Positions 17,682 through 27,556 are shown, counted from the stretch's first letter. The stretch: 64,000 bases of DNA from Lujinxingiaceae bacterium (GCA_013697635.1 JACCWM010000190.1:38502-102501), one strand, 5' to 3'. The notes: generated from the letters alone by a model not told the origin. A program made the numbers and translations.

Positions 17682-20600
17682 TCAAGCCGGAGTGCTTGGC
17701 GGTCGATGTTTGTCAGCCAGGCTTCGGGCGCGCTGAACGCGCTCAACGTGCCCGCCCGCCTCGGCCAGGGCGGCCGCTCTTTCGGCGACGAGCACCATAT
17801 CGGGCTCGATGACGTTGAGCTCACTCAAGATGGCGTCCGCCTCTTGGATGCATTGATCCCAACTCTCCCAATCGTTTGCCGTTGCCAGACAGGGTAGCGA
17901 AAAGACGAGCAAAAAGCCGATGAAGGCACGCCTGCCCATTCTTCGGGCTTCGCGCAAGCAGTTGTCGATTAGAGGCTGGGCTTGGTCGTAGCGAGCTCTT
18001 TGGATGTAAATAAGCGCGAGATTGGTGCGTGCGACCAGAGTATTACGCGCGCCGACGAGTTCGGCGTGGCTGAGCGCTCGATGATAAAGCTCTTCGGCTT
18101 CCTCTAATTGACCCTGAAAGCGTTTTATTTCGGCCAGACCGTTAAGGCAGTCTGAGATGCCCAGTGCACTGCGGTGTTGGGTCGCAACGGACATGGCCTT
18201 GGTCAGGTGGTACTGTGCCTGGTCATATTCTTGGCGGCGAATGGCGATGTTACTGAGTTCTTGATGCAAGTTGGCGCAGCGCAAGTCATCTTTCAGCGCT
18301 TCAGAGATCGAGGCAGCCTCGTGGAACAAGGCCGAGGCGGCCTCAAGGCAGCCTCGACGAAGCTGAATTTGCCCGGTGATCTGCAATGCCTTGGCCAGCC
18401 CATCGAGATCTCCTAATTGCCTGAAGATTTCACGCGCGCTGGACTGTAGAGCGAGCGCCTCATCCAAATCTCCCAACCAGCCCTTAGCATGGCCCATGTG
18501 CAGATAGGCACTGCCCATCAGGCTGCGCCAACCCCCAAAGAGCGCGCCCTCGAGTGCCTTTTGAGCGCAGGCGAGGGATTGCGTTGGCTGGGCACAGTTC
18601 ATGTGCACCGTGGCCGCCAGAATCAGGCCGTCAACGCGGCGACGGTCGTGGACTGCCAGGGCGACGCGGTCCATTGCCTGGTCACGCCTCTCGAGCAACT
18701 CGAGAGCGCCCTGGGGATCGCCACCGTTGCGCAGGCGGCTTGCAGCATCAAGCAGGGGATCGATGGCCTCCTCGAATTCATCGGCTTCCAGCAAGTGGCG
18801 CGCCAGGCGCTCGGAGAAGTCGGGATGCTGGGCGCGCAGATTGCGCAGCATCAATGCGCAGGCTCGATTGTGAGCCTGCCAACGCCCGGACTCACGCGCC
18901 GTACGCTCAATGCTCTCGCGCAGCATCGAGTGGGCAAAGTGCCAGCCACTCTCGGACTCGTAGAGCAGGCGGCGTTGTAGAAGTGCTTCGGCCATCTCCC
19001 GGGGCGAGTCGATGAGAGCAGCCTGGCAAACTGCCTGCCACTCGTCCTGGTCAACATCCTGTCCAATGGTCGCAGCCAACTCGATGATGACGCGATCGTC
19101 GAAGCAGCGGTCAGCCAAAACCCGGTCGAGCGCCTCGCTCCAGATGCTGTGCAGCTCGTCTGGAATGTCGACTTGCTCGCCCTTTCGCAGCACGAAGCCG
19201 TCGATGCCGACCTCGAGCAAGCCACGCTGAACCCAATCCCCGACCAGTTGCTCGGCAAAGAGCGGGTTGCCGGCGGTTCGTGTCTCGACCAGGCGGGCGA
19301 CGGTGCTGTCCAAGAACAGCAGGTCTCCAACCAGGCGCGTGCGATCGGCTCCTTCAAGCGGGCCGACAGCGAGCGTTTGCGTTTGTTCGCAGGCGATCAA
19401 CGCGTTCAAATGGCGCTCCACCGGCGAGTCGGCCTCGACCAGATCATCGCGAATGGTCACGACGATCAGAGTCGGGGCGCCAGAATCGCGATCTTCGAGC
19501 ATGAAGTGAGCGAAAGCCAGCGCATCGGCGCCCCAATGGGCATCGTCGAGCCAGACGATCGCCGGTCGTTCGGCACTGAGCCGCACGATATGGCGGCGAA
19601 TCAGTGCATAGCGCTGTCGTGGGTCGCTAAAGCTCACGGGCAAGGAATGCGGATCGCTTAGTAGGGCTGGATGGATAAGCTCAGTCAGCGCCTCCCATTC
19701 GTATTCCTCGTGTAGGCCGACATTAGCCAATATTTTGCGCACTCGGGTCACGACCTCATCGCGGGGTTGACCAACGCAGCCGAGATTGCGCGAGAGCATG
19801 CGCGCGAGACCATCAGCGGGGCCGTTCATCGGGCTATGCGTTGCGCGAAGTCCAACGGCCGCGCCCACCTCGGCGGCGCGCTCTGTGAGCCAGAGCGCCA
19901 GGCGGCTCTTTCCGACTCCGGGTGGGCCTTTGATGACCACAACGCGGGTTTCACCGCCGTGAACCTCGCCCAGAGCGTTCCATAATACGTTGCGAGCGTC
20001 TTCACGCCCGACGAACGGTAGCCGACGGATTCCGTAAAGGCCAAGGCCCGCGCCGATGAGCTTCAGCGAGGCGGGCGCCCCGTTAGTGTGCTGCCACAAA
20101 GCGGGAAATGGAGGCTGTACGACCGGCAATGGCGTCGCCAACCCATCGGGGTCCGGCCTGAAATCAATCGGAATCAACCGGCGCCCGCTGTCATCGCACC
20201 CATGGGTCGCGCTGAAGCGCTTAAGCGAATACGACGGCATCGGTGCCGAAGAAACCGATGCCATTGTTGGCACGGATCTTTCCGAATCGAGACTGGCGAG
20301 CAGATCCAGCCAATCGTTGCCCGATGCTCCAATCTCATCGGAGCAATCGCCAATTTCCACAAGTCCATAGGCGGCGTCAGCGGCGCAGCGGTAACGCGCC
20401 GACGGACTCTTTTCGAGCAGCCTCAAAACCCAACGCTCAAAACCCTCAGGTACAGCCGAGCGCGCCCGGAGCGGGGCCGGTGGCTCGTCGAGGTGGGCGC
20501 GCGCGATCTGCACGATGTTCGCACCTTCGAAGGGCAGGTATCCGACGACCAACTCAAAGGCCAAACAGCCAAGCGCGTACAGGTCCGTCCACGGGCCATG

Positions 20601-21230
20601 GTCGCGCCAGCGCCCGTGAAATTGTTCGGGCGCCATGTATTGAGGTGTTCCGGCGGCATTTTGCCAGGCTGGCCCCTCCTCGAAGCGCTCCGTGATAAAG
20701 GCAAGGCCAAAATCGGAAAGCTTGATTCCTGGCCATCCCTCGGTGGGCTCATCGAGCAGTACGTTTGCAGGCTTCAAGTCGCGGTGGATCACGCCACGTG
20801 CATGGGCATGAGCGAGCGCGTCGAGCAGCGATAGCAACAGCGTTTTGAGCTGAATCCAGGAAAACACGCGCCCTTTGATGGAGTCGAGCGAGCCATAGGC
20901 CGCAAGCTCCATGGCCAAAAACGGGCTGTCGGCGAGCAGTTCGCCCTCCGAGAGGTATTCTGCCTCGTCATTGGCCAGGCCGTAGTCGAAGACCATCACG
21001 ACGCCGGGGTGATGAAGTGCGGCGACGGCGCGTACCTCGTTGCGAAACGAGATCTGGAAGGTGGTTGCCAGTGCCTGCTTGTCGGTGATCGCCTTGACGG
21101 CGATAGGCACCTGTTGCTCGACATGGATCCCTTGCCACACAATACCCATGGCGCCCTTGCCTAAGGGGCGGTGCAGCTCAAAGGGGCCCAGACCAATGGC
21201 TTGGTGTTCCTGCCAAGATGGGTCAATCAT
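17682..21230 (-). CDS. Ser/Thr protein kinase with AAA ATPase and TPR domains
   Basis: The 1182-residue protein has three regions. The kinase (about 16-280) shows GKGAMGIVW, the VAIK-like Lys in IAVKAI (46), catalytic HRDLKPANVLL (about 148-158) and DFGLAF (about 172). An STAND-like or AAA16-type ATPase follows, with Walker A GPPGVGKS (about 436-443) and Walker B AIVWLDDAHWG (about 555-565). About eight TPR-like helical repeats fill 800-1150 (ALGISDCLNGLAEIKRFQG). The layout resembles myxobacterial PknK-like kinases and related signalling ATPases. There is no membrane segment or DNA-binding domain. ATG 21230 has GGGGAG four bases upstream. Phosphorylation targets are unknown. Confidence 0.92.
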   Translation of the reverse strand: MIDPSWQEHQAIGLGPFELHRPLGKGAMGIVWQGIHVEQQVPIAVKAITDKQALATTFQISFRNEVRAVAALHHPGVVMVFDYGLANDEAEYLSEGELLADSPFLAMELAAYGSLDSIKGRVFSWIQLKTLLLSLLDALAHAHARGVIHRDLKPANVLLDEPTEGWPGIKLSDFGLAFITERFEEGPAWQNAAGTPQYMAPEQFHGRWRDHGPWTDLYALGCLAFELVVGYLPFEGANIVQIARAHLDEPPAPLRARSAVPEGFERWVLRLLEKSPSARYRCAADAAYGLVEIGDCSDEIGASGNDWLDLLASLDSERSVPTMASVSSAPMPSYSLKRFSATHGCDDSGRRLIPIDFRPDPDGLATPLPVVQPPFPALWQHTNGAPASLKLIGAGLGLYGIRRLPFVGREDARNVLWNALGEVHGGETRVVVIKGPPGVGKSRLALWLTERAAEVGAAVGLRATHSPMNGPADGLARMLSRNLGCVGQPRDEVVTRVRKILANVGLHEEYEWEALTELIHPALLSDPHSLPVSFSDPRQRYALIRRHIVRLSAERPAIVWLDDAHWGADALAFAHFMLEDRDSGAPTLIVVTIRDDLVEADSPVERHLNALIACEQTQTLAVGPLEGADRTRLVGDLLFLDSTVARLVETRTAGNPLFAEQLVGDWVQRGLLEVGIDGFVLRKGEQVDIPDELHSIWSEALDRVLADRCFDDRVIIELAATIGQDVDQDEWQAVCQAALIDSPREMAEALLQRRLLYESESGWHFAHSMLRESIERTARESGRWQAHNRACALMLRNLRAQHPDFSERLARHLLEADEFEEAIDPLLDAASRLRNGGDPQGALELLERRDQAMDRVALAVHDRRRVDGLILAATVHMNCAQPTQSLACAQKALEGALFGGWRSLMGSAYLHMGHAKGWLGDLDEALALQSSAREIFRQLGDLDGLAKALQITGQIQLRRGCLEAASALFHEAASISEALKDDLRCANLHQELSNIAIRRQEYDQAQYHLTKAMSVATQHRSALGISDCLNGLAEIKRFQGQLEEAEELYHRALSHAELVGARNTLVARTNLALIYIQRARYDQAQPLIDNCLREARRMGRRAFIGFLLVFSLPCLATANDWESWDQCIQEADAILSELNVIEPDMVLVAERAAALAEAGGHVERVQRARSLADKHRPPSTPA

Positions 21231-21842
21231 CGAGCTCCCCAAAAGCTTGGTTCGGTCGCAACGATGAGATATTCCGCCATGGCAACGCTTGTATTCTAGT
21301 CAGTCAGCAAATTCAGATTTGGCGATCAGGCTGCCGGAAATCTAACCTGTATGGGGGAAAATGACCAGTGTATTCAATCCCACTTTGCCCGAGGTGACGA
21401 GGCGGAAATGCTCAACCTAAGGCTCTTTGAAGTTCTTCAGGCTTTGTGGCATGCTCGCCGCCGGCCCGGAAATGCCAGGTGGCGAAAGGTGTTCATATTC
21501 AAGTGGGTGGACGGCACGCGATGCCCCTTGGTACGACCCTTACCCGGCCAATAATTATGATCGAATGGCTTGAGCTCTTCGTCAGCACAGCGAGTTACTT
21601 GCAGATCGTTACAAAGCTTGCCCAGATGTCAGCCACGGAGGTCGTCCTTGTCTTTTTGGTCTCCAAGCCTGTTTTCGTTATGGTGGCGATTGGCGCGGTA
21701 TTGAGCGGCGCCGATCGTCCTGAGCACTGCGAGCTTCTCCAAGACAGTGGCGAGCAGCCGTTGCATCGCCAGTAGATTCCCACGTGTTGCACGCCTGCAG
21801 TCTTAGCCGCAGGTCACGCCCAGTCATGTCACCGAAGCACAT
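21231..21842. other. Divergent intergenic region, about 610 bp
   Basis: This is one of the longest gene-poor stretches in the window. It separates the leftward kinase from the rightward membrane protein at 21843. The part near 21270-21360 is AT-richer and may hold the kinase promoter, but no clear -35/-10 pair was found. The only possible gene is the weak frame 21557-21775, listed separately. Confidence 0.45.
21557..21775 (+). CDS. Possible small membrane protein (weak)
   Basis: A 72-residue frame within the 610-bp spacer starts MIEWLELFVSTASYL and carries one hydrophobic stretch (ATEVVLVFLVSKPVFVMVAI). It has no Shine-Dalgarno and no recognised family, and its tail looks non-conserved. It may be chance; it is listed only because nothing else explains the region. 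Confidence 0.2.
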   Translation: MIEWLELFVSTASYLQIVTKLAQMSATEVVLVFLVSKPVFVMVAIGAVLSGADRPEHCELLQDSGEQPLHRQ

Positions 21843-22496
21843 ATGTCCGAAATTGAAGAAGTCGAACCGGTTGCTCCAAGGCCCCAATACACCTGGAAGG
21901 CTGCCGTGATCATCGGTCTGTGCGTGCTCGCCGTCGTGGCAGGCATCGGAGCCATAGGCCACATCTCGGGCACGGGTTGGTTTGGCTACCGCCAGGTGCT
22001 CTACGGCGGCGGCGAGCTGTATATTCTCAATTTGAGCGACGACGAGCGACTGGTGGTCGTCGACGGTCGCGCGCCGGTCGAAGTGCCCGCGCAAAATGCT
22101 CAGATGGTCGAGATCATTGGAGGAACCTCCCAGGTGATCATTCTTGATACGGCTCACCAACAAGTAGACAGCTACGAGGTCACCATTGACCGCTCGCACG
22201 CGTTGTTGAACATCTCCCAGGCCAGTTGTCTGGTGGTGGCCGACATCTCCTCGTTTTACGGCGGCAAGGCCAAAAAGCTCGCGTTTGTCGAATTCTTGCG
22301 CGAAGACCGGCGCGTTTACGTGCCCAACACAACCAACGTCGTATGGCCCCGTCGCAGCTTTCCGCCTCGCCTCGACGCTCAGGGTGGTCCCGGGCTGTGG
22401 ATCGAGATCGTGGGCTGCCCGCTGCTCGACGAGCGCGACTACCTGGAGGCCTACATGGATGTGCGCCTTCAACAGCGTTTCGAGCGCAAGGAGTGA
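21843..22496 (+). CDS. Hypothetical single-pass membrane protein
   Basis: The 217-residue protein has a short acidic cytoplasmic start, one membrane segment at about 19-41 (AAVIIGLCVLAVVAGIGAIG), and a beta-rich extracytoplasmic domain of about 175 residues. That domain contains YGGGELYILNLSDDERLVVV and two Cys that could pair. No family was recognised; the domain could be a beta-sandwich. It lies 66 bp upstream of the DnaQ-type exonuclease on the same strand, and the next four genes all run in this direction, so a loose operon is possible. No clear ribosome-binding site precedes ATG 21843. Confidence 0.65.
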   Translation: MSEIEEVEPVAPRPQYTWKAAVIIGLCVLAVVAGIGAIGHISGTGWFGYRQVLYGGGELYILNLSDDERLVVVDGRAPVEVPAQNAQMVEIIGGTSQVIILDTAHQQVDSYEVTIDRSHALLNISQASCLVVADISSFYGGKAKKLAFVEFLREDRRVYVPNTTNVVWPRRSFPPRLDAQGGPGLWIEIVGCPLLDERDYLEAYMDVRLQQRFERKE

Positions 22497-22562
22497 GGCC
22501 TTGTACCGATCCTGGCACCGTGGCACAATCCGCTGCGGGCCATGCCCCCCCAGGAGTAGAGC

Positions 22563-23312
22563 GTGTCAAAGTGGCCAACATTGTGGAAGGATTTGCCGCT
22601 GGCGGTGATCGACGTCGAGACGACAGGCCTCGACCCGCTGGGCGATCGCGTGATCGAGATCGGGATCATCCGCTTCGAGCATGGCGAGGTCGTTGAGACC
22701 TATGGCCAGCTGATCAATCCCGAGCGCTCCATCCCTGACGAGTCGGTCAAGATCACCGGGATCACAGACGCCGATGTGCAGGACAAGCCAACCTTTGCCG
22801 AGGTGGCCGGTGAGATCCATGCTCGCTTACAGGACGTGGGCCTTGTGGCCTACAATCTGAGCTTCGACCGCAGCTTCGTACGCCACGAATTGGAGCGCTG
22901 TGGGCTAAACTGGCCCGAAGAGGCGCCAACGCTCGATCCGTTGATCTTTGCGCGCCAGTTCTTCAAGAATCATCCGCGTAAAAACCTGGGCACGGTATCC
23001 AAACTGCTCGGTATACCGCTCGAGGAGGCCCACCGTGCTACCCATGATGCGACGGTGGCCGGTCGCGTGCTCTTTGCCTTCGCCGATCGGCTGCCTGAGG
23101 ACCTCGCGCAATTGCTTCTTTTGCAGGCGCAGTGGGAGGCCGCGCAAGCCAGCGAGATGTCTGGCTGGCGAAACAACCGCGACGGAGCATTCGACTCGCT
23201 CTCTGATGCCCTGGGTGAGCAGCCCATCGGCCTTGGCCCAGCCTATATTTACGGTGACGAGGCCGACCCGTTACGCGCGCTCTACATGAGTGTGCCTGAA
23301 GCCACCGACTAA
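22563..23312 (+). CDS. DnaQ-like DEDDh 3'-5' exonuclease
   Basis: A 249-residue exonuclease of the DNA polymerase III epsilon / DEDDh group. Motif I is IDVETTGLDP (catalytic Asp17 and Glu19), motif II YNLSFDRSFV (Asp near 102) and motif III AHRATHDATVAGR (His near 158-161, Asp near 162). This is the complete DEDDh set, so the enzyme should be active on DNA or RNA 3' ends. The C-terminal 70 residues are not conserved in the family. GTG 22563 is supported by AGGAG six bases upstream. It lies two genes upstream of a DinG-type helicase; DinG and such exonucleases are fused in some Firmicutes, so they may act together in repair. Confidence 0.88.
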   Translation: MSKWPTLWKDLPLAVIDVETTGLDPLGDRVIEIGIIRFEHGEVVETYGQLINPERSIPDESVKITGITDADVQDKPTFAEVAGEIHARLQDVGLVAYNLSFDRSFVRHELERCGLNWPEEAPTLDPLIFARQFFKNHPRKNLGTVSKLLGIPLEEAHRATHDATVAGRVLFAFADRLPEDLAQLLLLQAQWEAAQASEMSGWRNNRDGAFDSLSDALGEQPIGLGPAYIYGDEADPLRALYMSVPEATD

Positions 23313-23336
23313 ATCGCCTGGCTGGCACGGGATGAC

Positions 23337-24038
23337 ATGATGAAAAAGACAAATAATAACAACGCCAAACCCGAGACCCCCGAATCCAAGGTACAGCTGA
23401 TCGTCGATGCCGAGTTGGAGCGTAACGAAGCTTTTCAACCCTGGTGGAGTGCGATGGCTCGTCCGCTCGAGGAGTTGCTCGGTTTCGTTCCTTCGGTGCG
23501 TGATACAAGAAGCGGGCGAAGCGCCGCGCGCCAGACCCGCATTGCCCTGGTCGTCATCGGCGTCTTGGTGATGGCGCTGGGCCAGCGGCCCTTGTGGATC
23601 GTGGTCGGCCTGACTTTGATGCTGCTTGCATTGGTGGTCCCGCTCGACGAGCTCAAAAAGCGCGGCTGGCTGGGTCACGTTCGAGGGCTTCGTGCAAGCC
23701 AGACGCGTCGGGTTCGAAGTGCTGCCAGCTTGGTCTTTGACGGCCGACGCATCGAGCTTCGCGAGGGAACGACGATGGTGCGCCGCGTGCTGGTCAACCG
23801 CGGCACCCACGAGGTGGAGCTACGACGGCGCGGCGCGCTGGTTTGTCTGGGAATCTTGGCCCCCTCGAGGCGAAAGCGCGAGGCGATCTGGATTTGCGCG
23901 AGCAATGCGCGCATCGACGCCGACACGCTCGCTGAGCTCGATGCCAGCGAAGTCGATCTGCCCGTGCATGTTGCCTCGGCGGATTGGGAGCAAATCTATG
24001 CGGCGCTCTCACCGCCGGCGCGGACGTTGGGACCATGA
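23337..24038 (+). CDS. Hypothetical two-TM membrane protein
   Basis: The protein of 233 residues has a charged cytoplasmic N-terminus, two close membrane segments at about 69-104 (IALVVIGVLVMALG and IVVGLTLMLLALVV), and a basic C-terminal domain of about 130 residues with short beta strands. No family was recognised. It starts 24 bp after the exonuclease gene, and its TGA overlaps the ATG of the helicase gene (ATGA at 24035-24038), so the three are probably one transcript and the last two are translationally coupled. That coupling is the main clue to a role in the same process. Confidence 0.7.
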   Translation: MMKKTNNNNAKPETPESKVQLIVDAELERNEAFQPWWSAMARPLEELLGFVPSVRDTRSGRSAARQTRIALVVIGVLVMALGQRPLWIVVGLTLMLLALVVPLDELKKRGWLGHVRGLRASQTRRVRSAASLVFDGRRIELREGTTMVRRVLVNRGTHEVELRRRGALVCLGILAPSRRKREAIWICASNARIDADTLAELDASEVDLPVHVASADWEQIYAALSPPARTLGP

Positions 24039-26011
24039 GTCACGCCATGCACCAAATCCTTGGCCCCGGCGGACTGCTCAGCCAGCGCCTGGAACGCTAT
24101 GAGTATCGGCCCCAGCAGTTGGAGATGGCCAATAAGGTCGAGCGCGCCCTTGTCGAGCGTCGTCCTTTGATCGTCGAGGCGGCAACCGGAACCGGCAAGA
24201 CTCTGGCCTATCTGATCCCGGCGCTGCTCTCTCAAAAGCGCGTCGTGGTGAGCACGGGAACCAAAGCCCTTCAGGAGCAGCTCTTTTACAAAGACATCCC
24301 CTTTTTGCGCGAGCACCTGCCCCACCCTTTTGACGCCGTCTTGCTCAAGGGGCGCAAGAATTATCTATGTAAGCTGCGCTTCTCAGAGATGACCCAAGAG
24401 CCGATGTTTCGCTCGCGCGAAGATATGCGCTTGTGGTCGACGATCGTGGAGTGGGCCTGCCACACCGAGACCGGTGATCGCGCAGAGATTGATGGACTGC
24501 CCGACAACTATGCAAGCTGGAACGACTTGTCGGTTGGCTCCGATGCATGTCTGGGAGCGCGCTGTCAGTTCTACGAAGGCTGCCACGTCACCAGGGCGCG
24601 CGAGCGCGCGCGCGAGGCCACGCTCATTGTCGTCAACCATCATCTCTTCTTTGCGGACCTGGCGCTTCGCGACCGTGGCCATGGCGAGGTTTTGCCGGAA
24701 TACGATGCGGTGATCTTTGACGAGGCTCACCATCTCGAGGACGTGGCCACAGAATATTTCGGCATGAACGTGTCGAATTTTCGTTTCACCGAGCTTGCGA
24801 GCGACATTCAACGCACCCTGGACGTCGAAGAGATCTCCGACGACGGCGTCGAGGACGCACTTCGCGCGTTGGGCCGCCAATCCAACGACTTTTTCAGCTC
24901 GGTCGCACGCGGACTAAGCGATGGCCGCCACACACGCGACGTGATCCTCAGCGGAGATCGCCGTGAACAGGCCCAGTTTGCCTCGCGCGATATCAAAGCC
25001 GCACTCGAGGACGTGCGCGGCGCGCTCGCCCGACTCTCGCAATTGGGCGAGGTGGGCGACAGACTGGTCGGTCGAGCCAAGGAGCTCGGTGTCGAATTGA
25101 GCTTCGTACTCGAGGCTGACGATGGGCGCTTTGCCTTCATGGGTGACGTGCGCGACCGAGGCGTATTCCTGCAGGCAGCACCGATCGATCCCGGCGAGCT
25201 GTTGCGCGAAAAGCTACTCGACTGCCACGACAGCCTGGTATTCACATCGGCCACGCTCGCCAGTGGAGGAACGCTCGATTTTTTCAAGCAGCGCATGGGC
25301 ATGGTGACCGCGGCTGGGCCAGCATTCGAGGTCGACGAAGCGATCCTGGCACCTGTTTTCAATTATCGTGATCAATGCCTGGTCTACGTTCCCCGCAAGC
25401 TTGGACCGCCCAACGACCCCCAGTTTTCGAGCAACATGGCCGTGATTGTCGAGTACCTGGTCGATATCACCAAAGGCCGGGCCTTCGTGCTGTTTACGAG
25501 TTACCAAAACCTCAATGCCGTCTATGACGAGCTCGCCCCGAAGCTGCGCGATAAGTACCCCCTGCTCAAGCAAGGCGATAAGTCACGCCGCGAGTTGCTC
25601 GACCAGTTTCGCTCAAATCCTGGCTCGATTCTCTTTGCCACGAGCTCGTTTTGGGAGGGGATCGATGTTGAGGGCGAAGCGTTGAGTTTGGTGATCATCG
25701 ACAAGCTCCCATTTGCCAACCCCTCCGATCCGCTCACCAAGGCGCGACTCGATCATCTCGAAGCGCGCGGCGCCAACGCGTTTATGGATCTATCTGTGCC
25801 TACGGCTGCACTGAGCCTCAAGCAAGGCTTTGGACGGTTGATCCGTTCTCGCAGCGACGTCGGCATCGTTGCAATCCTCGACTCGCGCATCGCCCACAAG
25901 CGCTATGGACGCTATTTTTTGCAAACCCTGCCCCCGGCGCCAGTGGTTTGGACGGCCCCCGAGGTCAAGCGCTGGTGGCACAATCTTCACCAGAGCGTCT
26001 CAAGCGATTGA
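24035..26011 (+). CDS. DinG/YoaA-type iron-sulfur helicase
   Basis: The 658-residue SF2 helicase has Walker A AATGTGKT (49-56), four Cys at 112, 172, 177 and 183 positioned to bind a 4Fe-4S cluster between motifs I and II, and the DEAH box (229-232). C-terminal motifs include SSFWEGIDVEGEALSLVIID and the arginine-bearing end motif QGFGRLIRS. This is the XPD/DinG family, which unwinds DNA 5'-3' and resolves forked or R-loop structures. ATG 24035 is fixed by the 4-bp overlap with the upstream gene. Length and motif set are complete. I leave the symbol empty because DinG and YoaA cannot be told apart here. Confidence 0.9.
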   Translation: MSHAMHQILGPGGLLSQRLERYEYRPQQLEMANKVERALVERRPLIVEAATGTGKTLAYLIPALLSQKRVVVSTGTKALQEQLFYKDIPFLREHLPHPFDAVLLKGRKNYLCKLRFSEMTQEPMFRSREDMRLWSTIVEWACHTETGDRAEIDGLPDNYASWNDLSVGSDACLGARCQFYEGCHVTRARERAREATLIVVNHHLFFADLALRDRGHGEVLPEYDAVIFDEAHHLEDVATEYFGMNVSNFRFTELASDIQRTLDVEEISDDGVEDALRALGRQSNDFFSSVARGLSDGRHTRDVILSGDRREQAQFASRDIKAALEDVRGALARLSQLGEVGDRLVGRAKELGVELSFVLEADDGRFAFMGDVRDRGVFLQAAPIDPGELLREKLLDCHDSLVFTSATLASGGTLDFFKQRMGMVTAAGPAFEVDEAILAPVFNYRDQCLVYVPRKLGPPNDPQFSSNMAVIVEYLVDITKGRAFVLFTSYQNLNAVYDELAPKLRDKYPLLKQGDKSRRELLDQFRSNPGSILFATSSFWEGIDVEGEALSLVIIDKLPFANPSDPLTKARLDHLEARGANAFMDLSVPTAALSLKQGFGRLIRSRSDVGIVAILDSRIAHKRYGRYFLQTLPPAPVVWTAPEVKRWWHNLHQSVSSD

Positions 26012-26036
26012 TGGCGCGCGCCTGGCGCTCTCGGCG

Positions 26037-27455
26037 CTACCCCACGCGCTTTCGATACTGCGCAATGATGGCATCCTGCTGTGGGTGGCGACCGCGTTCA
26101 ATGACGGCTTTGCCAGCCACGTAGACATCGCGAACAGCCGAAGCAGGCATACTAAGTGTGAGAGCTGAGAGCAGTGTCTCCTTGGTCGCGCCAATCAGAC
26201 TGATGTGATCAAGGTCCAGGGTAGTAAAATCGGCAACGTGATTGGGAGCAAGGATGCCGGCAGCCAAATCGAGCGCACGCGCGCCGTTGCGAGTGGCCAT
26301 CGGCCACAGCGCCCGCGCTGTCGAGTAGTCATGGTCGCGAGTGGCCAGGATGTTGCGGCGCTCGTGGCGCAAACGCTCATGGTATTCGACCAGACGCATT
26401 TCTTCGAAGATGTCGATCGTGGTCTGGCTATCACTGCCAAGCGCAACCTTGATTTGGCGTTCATTGAGCTCACGCGCTGGCAAAAAGCCATCACCCAGGT
26501 TTCGCTCGGTTGTGGGGCACGCGCAGATCGTGGGCCGGGTCTTTTCGAGCAGGTCGAGATCGTGGGCCGTCAGGTGGGTGGCATGCACGATCGTGGTCCT
26601 GGCGTTGAGCAGACCGACTTCATCGAGGAGTTCAATTGGACTTAACCGATATTCGGCTTGAGCCTGCAGGAGCTCGGCGCGCTGCTCACAGGCGTGAATA
26701 TGCACGGGAAATTTTGTATTTGCGCCGTAACTGGTGATCGCATCGAGCCAGTCACGCGGCACGGCCCGAATGCTATGTGGAGCAAGGCCAAACGTCGTGG
26801 ATTCGACGCCTTTGTAGTGGTCGTGAAGGTGTTCGAAGCGCTCGAGATACGAATCGCAGTCCGGCTCGATGAAGCGGCGCTGCCGAGGGTCTAAAGACGC
26901 CCCGAATCCGGCACGCGCATAGGCGACACGCAGCAAGCAGATGCGGATGCCGACGCTGTGCGCGGCAGCGACGATACGATGCGCAAGTTCGTTAGGATCG
27001 CCGTAAGGCGTACCATCGGGCTGATGATGCACATAGTGAAACTCTCCAACACTGGTTATGCCTCCCAAGGCCATTTCCAGAAACGCGAGTGCTGCGGTTG
27101 CCTCGATCTGCTCAGGTGAGAAACTCAGGGCGGCATCGTACATCCGCTCGCGCCAAGTCCAGAAGTCGTCGTCGGGACGGGCTGGGTCGCAAAACTCGGT
27201 TCGACCACGGATAGCACGCTGGAAGCTATGGCTGTGAACATTGAGCAGTCCGGGAACAAGCGCAACATTTCCTAACTCGATCACCTCAATTGACCGATCG
27301 AGCAATCCATCGAAACCGGCTGCCTCCTGGGAGCGGTGCAAGGCACAGATTTGGCCGCCAACAACGTCTAGTGCGCCACCTTCGACAAAGTCGAGGCCGT
27401 CGAGGATGTAGCGCGCGCGAAAGCGTTGGGCTTGTTGTAAGATCGGCATGGTCAT
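26037..27455 (-). CDS. hutF: HutF-like formimidoylglutamate deiminase
   Basis: The 472-residue amidohydrolase shows metal ligands HSHS (about 74-77), HIHACEQ in the middle and LGSDSQT (catalytic Asp) near residue 330. FWTWRERMYD and SVGEFHYVHH are characteristic of HutF, which converts N-formimino-L-glutamate to N-formyl-L-glutamate plus ammonia in histidine degradation. No hutH, hutU, hutI or hutG neighbours are present, so it is an orphan and its true substrate could differ (guanine/chlorohydrolase relatives are the alternative). The start is taken at ATG 27455, with ATG 27449 close by; no Shine-Dalgarno is visible. It converges with the helicase gene 25 bp away. Confidence 0.8.
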   Translation of the reverse strand: MTMPILQQAQRFRARYILDGLDFVEGGALDVVGGQICALHRSQEAAGFDGLLDRSIEVIELGNVALVPGLLNVHSHSFQRAIRGRTEFCDPARPDDDFWTWRERMYDAALSFSPEQIEATAALAFLEMALGGITSVGEFHYVHHQPDGTPYGDPNELAHRIVAAAHSVGIRICLLRVAYARAGFGASLDPRQRRFIEPDCDSYLERFEHLHDHYKGVESTTFGLAPHSIRAVPRDWLDAITSYGANTKFPVHIHACEQRAELLQAQAEYRLSPIELLDEVGLLNARTTIVHATHLTAHDLDLLEKTRPTICACPTTERNLGDGFLPARELNERQIKVALGSDSQTTIDIFEEMRLVEYHERLRHERRNILATRDHDYSTARALWPMATRNGARALDLAAGILAPNHVADFTTLDLDHISLIGATKETLLSALTLSMPASAVRDVYVAGKAVIERGRHPQQDAIIAQYRKRVG

Positions 27456-27517
27456 ATTAAGGGTGTAGGCATAGATGGCATGCACAGCTTAGCCACCCTT
27501 TCAACCGGGCGCAATCA

Positions 27518-27556
27518 CCATACCTGGCACCCGATTTTCGCCATACCTGGCACCCG
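27518..27556 (+). repeat. Paired dispersed repeat, site A
   Basis: Two copies of CCATACCTGGCACCCG start at 27518 and 27541, 23 bp apart, separated by ATTTTCG. The pair sits between divergent genes (HutF-like and ceramidase-like). The same core recurs as a pair at four other sites in the window. Confidence 0.85.
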
